Source: Eriocheir sinensis (taxonomy: Eukaryota; Arthropoda; Malacostraca; Decapoda; Varunidae). From it: DNA of 64,000 nucleotides. Each line of letters starts with the position of its first letter. Within the stretch, counting starts at the first letter, position 1. The position numbers were made by a program, and so were the translations under genes. The notes beneath the pieces are model-generated. The model was not told the origin of the DNA and ran no database searches. It saw only the letters and a list, made by a program, of their open reading frames with translations. The stretch spans positions 206,001-270,000 of the forward strand of contig NW_026111655.1 in assembly GCF_024679095.1 (NCBI RefSeq), in the 5' to 3' direction. Shown here piece after piece: positions 61,230 to 64,000 of this stretch.

Positions 61230-62106
61230 CCCTAAAAAACCCTGCAGGGCCCCCAATCCACGTTCAAGGGAATCATACAAGATCTGTACCCCCTCCCATG
61301 AAAGGTGAACCCCGTCCCTCTGGTATAGGTGGTTCTTGCCAAAGAAACTGTCCCAGGCGTCGACAAATGTCCATCCATTGGCTTTGCATTAATCTGCCAA
61401 CCTGCAGTTTAATGCAATAGCCCTGGACAGTCAAATGGCACCAACCCGTCGCCTTGGCAGAGCCCCACACACCACAGGAACCCCGCCTTTGGACGTAACT
61501 TTTCGAAGTGCCTCCATGTAGCGACGCAGAAGCTGCTCACTACCTAACCTGCCTATGTCGTTCCCTCCCACACTCAGGCAGACGATGGGTTTGACTCCCT
61601 CGCCTGACATGCACGACTCTACCCTGTCGCTGACATACCTAATCCCCGCCCCAGGAAAACACACCCTGGTCCTACGTGTCCTATCTTTAGCACAGAAGGC
61701 CCTATCTGACAACCTGACCTGGCTATCCCCAACAACCAAAATGTTACCTCTGGGCAGGGATTTGTCATCTGCCCTCCTCTCCTTCACCTCCTGCTCCTTC
61801 ACTCTCTCCCTCAGCTCAGAGAGAGCCTGGAAGGAGTTGAGGCACTCCACACCCGCAGGATTGGTCCTCTTCAACCTTAAGCAGCTGCCATGGCTCTTGA
61901 CTACCTGCCAGCCCCCATCTTGTGACGGTGTACTATGTACATCGCCTGTCTGAGGACCTGATGAACGAAGGACTCCATTTTCCTTCCTCATGGCCTCCAC
62001 AGTCCTCTTCAATTCTCTCCAAGAGAGAATTTACAGACCCAACTGTACCCCCACCGGCCCCGCCTCCTCCCCTCACTGCACCACTGTAACTCATCCCACC
62101 AGACAT
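61230..62106 (-). pseudogene. ORF1 with SGNH/esterase domain of the CR1-like LINE
   Basis: ATG at 62,106 starts MSGGMSYSGAVRGGG. After a frameshift near 62,012: SFQALSELRERVKEQE (coiled coil), NILVVGDSQVRLSDRAFC (block I, GDS), IVCLSVGGNDIGRLG (block III, GGND), and, after a second frame change near 61,440, NHLYQRDGVHLSWEGVQIL (block V, D-x-x-H). All catalytic blocks of an SGNH hydrolase are visible. Esterase-bearing ORF1 proteins are known from CR1/L2-type LINEs. Confidence 0.85.
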
Positions 62107-62130
62107 GGTCAACCCAAGAGCTAGCCAGAG

Positions 62131-62185
62131 CACGTCATATCACCTTGAGGACCTGAGCACGTCCTATCACCTTGAGGACCTGAAG
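62131..62185. repeat. 27-bp tandem duplication
   Basis: CACGTCATATCACCTTGAGG / CACGTCCTATCACCTTGAGG units in direct succession at the 5' border of the CR1-like LINE. Confidence 0.8.
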
Positions 62186-62895
62186 TACAGGAAAGGAAGC
62201 TGCACTGGTAAGGTCCTGTTATGGGGTGGATCAAAGATTGTGTGGGGTAGAAGGAACTGAAAATGGAAGTGGATTTAGAAGTTTTGGAATACAGGGTTTT
62301 CAGGTGATGCTAAGCTATTAGAGTCAGTGCATTGGTGATGGGCAAAACAAGTTGGTGGTCTCTCCCAACAGTCACAGGGATATGAGGAGTGACTGATTCC
62401 CCATTATATAATTTTTCGCATCCTCTCACCTAGCAGACCATCTGACCTTTCTGTATGTCCTCATCATTGTACTTGCAGACATACATGCGAATTCATCCTC
62501 CTCACTCTCAGACAGCCTCAGCCTCGTACACGTTCCTTCTCTTGTCACGTTTTTCAAACTTGGAGTTCTCTCCTTGCTGAGATTCTCGAGGCAGCTTCCT
62601 TTTCCTAGATTAATTCTGAATTATCTCACACCCTCCATGATGATCTGTTCTCCCCATGGACCACAGAGCTCTCCACCACTGATACTCTTACAAAATATAT
62701 TCTACCCCATGACTCTCCCTATCTACACCTGGTTTGTCACATCTAACCAGTCATCTTGCACTTCTTCATGTTATATGCCTTATACGACTGTCATCTGTAC
62801 TAGGCTGCTCATTTGTCCAGTGCTCAATATCCTTATGGACACAGTGGCCCTAATGGAGGAGTAAACCCATGCAGGCTTGTCTTTAGCAGCATCTA
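62186..62895. other. no gene recognised
   Basis: A 96-codon plus-strand frame at 62,574-62,864 lacks known motifs. Nothing else supported. Confidence 0.35.
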
Positions 62896-63680
62896 TTATG
62901 AGGATGTGCATGGCACCCAGAAAATAGGCTTGAAACACACAGTGATGCCCACTCTACAGGCCTGCACTAGAATTCTATCAATACACACTTTGAGGAATCC
63001 ATTGTGAGTTTCCAGGAGCTGGCCACACCATGCAAAGTGTTGCTGGCACGAAGTAATTTCTCTCATCAGTGGACAAGGGGGAGCAGAAATGCCAAGATGT
63101 TGTAAGTAATAAACATATAGGCGGAAGAGAAGAGGTCCCAAGACAGAGCCCTCAAAAACCTCACTCCGCACCTTTCTCGGCAGGCTGTATTGATTATTGA
63201 CCATTACTCATATATCTCTATTAATCAAAATTGCCTCATCCAAAGAAGTAGTCTTTCCCTGATCCCATATTTGTACATCTTCTTGAGTAGTAGACACTGT
63301 GTCAAAGGCCTTGGAATAATACAAAAGTGTGAGATCAACATAAAGGTAGATGACGACCTGACTGAAATTAAGGATCAACTAATCCTCCACAGATGTATCG
63401 GGTCTGAAGCCACACTGATCCTCGTTCATAAGTTGTCAGACTGAGCAGAACCATAGATGAACTTTGTTAGAACCTGATCCATTGCTCTGGCACAAATAAA
63501 TGTCAGGGAAACAAATTTGTACAACAATGAGTTGTGGTTAGAGCCTTTCTTAAATACTAGTGTTACTGAGGACTTTTTTTCATTTAAGAGGAGGCTTGCA
63601 AGTCTGGAAATGAAGAATATTACCTGATAGTATATGTTAGGTTGCTTTACCCACTGAAATAGTCCCAGTGAAGCAAAACA
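62896..63680 (-). pseudogene. decayed LINE reverse transcriptase
   Basis: Minus strand: SVTLVFKKGSNHNSLLYKFV, SLTFICARAMDQVL, LLLKKMYKYGI and EGSVLGPLLFRLYVYYL, in the order and approximate spacing of a non-LTR reverse transcriptase (fkKG..h...NYrpvSLts, K...YGI, vpQGSVLGPLLF). Several stops. It is a different family from the CR1-like copy. Confidence 0.7.
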
Positions 63681-64000
63681 CTGATAGCATAATTCATCAT
63701 TCATCAATAGGCCACAATTGTGTGTGCCACTGGCCAATCTGATGGAAGGTAGGTTAGGTAAGTTATAATCTTTCATCATAAAGATTTCTTAGCTAAGGCA
63801 GAAATCAAGTAAGATATCCAGAAAGTGGACATTTCTACAATCCATGTAAAAAGGTGGAAAATAATTTTATTGTATATTTTTATTTTTGTCCCTTAAATTC
63901 TCTTGAACTAAAGACCTAGAAGCAGCCTCAGATTAGCATCATGGAGATAAAGTTTTCTAGATAAGCCTTCAGTCGGGAGCTGTTTTACTGAGTCACAGAG
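63681..64000. other. nothing recognised
   Basis: No ORF, repeat or motif supported to the end of the window. Confidence 0.35.

Larger units (their letters stand above)
57250..62106 (-). mobile_element. CR1-like LINE, interrupted by an inverted LINE copy
   Basis: On the minus strand from 62,106: ORF1 (esterase), ORF2 endonuclease, reverse transcriptase to LNKLSAW near 59,115; then a 945-bp plus-strand LINE; then the reverse transcriptase resumes at WQMNF near 58,162 and runs to a 3' tail with AAGAACATAAGAACAT at 57,258. Removing 58,164-59,108 restores the known order of motifs. Several frameshifts and stops make it non-functional. Confidence 0.85.

Overview
This window looks like nuclear DNA of an arthropod, most plausibly a decapod crustacean. 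That is inferred from the very high density of dinucleotide microsatellites, the tRNA-headed SINEs, the mix of non-LTR retrotransposons, and spliced exons with GT/AG borders. No prokaryotic gene organisation, CRISPR array, rRNA or convincing functional tRNA gene was seen. Most long open frames here are translated simple repeats.

Two host genes can be supported, both on the minus strand. (1) A large non-classical cadherin is spread over about 12.4-34.8 kb. At least 13 exons, read from high to low coordinate, carry extracellular cadherin motifs such as DVNDNAP, DLNDNYP, NVNDLQP and several acidic ENT/ENV blocks. The introns hold (GA)n, (GT)n and (TA)n tracts and a 2.7-kb purine minisatellite. 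(2) The ends of two HDAC6-type deacetylase domains lie at 41.2-42.35 kb and 38.46-38.72 kb. Domain bodies are missing, both GGY-type catalytic tyrosines are replaced, and one exon carries an in-frame 78-bp duplication. Many exons of both genes need one or two single-base indels to read through, nearly all in or beside short homopolymers. This suggests an unpolished long-read assembly, although real decay cannot be excluded for the HDAC6-like locus.

Layout. 0-12 kb: intergenic, with SINEs, two inverted-repeat (MITE-like) elements, one carrying a decayed RING finger, and a degraded LINE (7.6-9.5 kb). 12.4-34.8 kb: cadherin gene. 33.1-36.4 kb: a roughly 1.4-kb tandem duplication with a cadherin exon in each copy, bounded by (TA)n. 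36.9-38.1 kb: LINE reverse transcriptase cut by a (TA)n tract. 38.2-42.35 kb: HDAC6-like exons, a LINE fragment, a minisatellite and simple repeats. 42.4-48.3 kb: a TA-flanked MITE, a possible pseudokinase exon and LINE pieces. 48,295-56,879: a complete, recent Ty3/gypsy-type LTR retrotransposon with near-identical LTRs, an AATA target duplication, broken gag-pol and an odd leader ORF. 57.25-62.1 kb: a CR1-like LINE (ORF1 esterase, endonuclease, reverse transcriptase) split by an inverted younger copy. 62.9-63.7 kb: another decayed LINE.

The strongest unusual signals are the RING finger inside an 8-bp-TSD MITE, the SGNH-like leader ORF in the LTR element, the two exon-scale duplications (cadherin and HDAC6), and the exactly resolvable LINE-in-LINE insertion.
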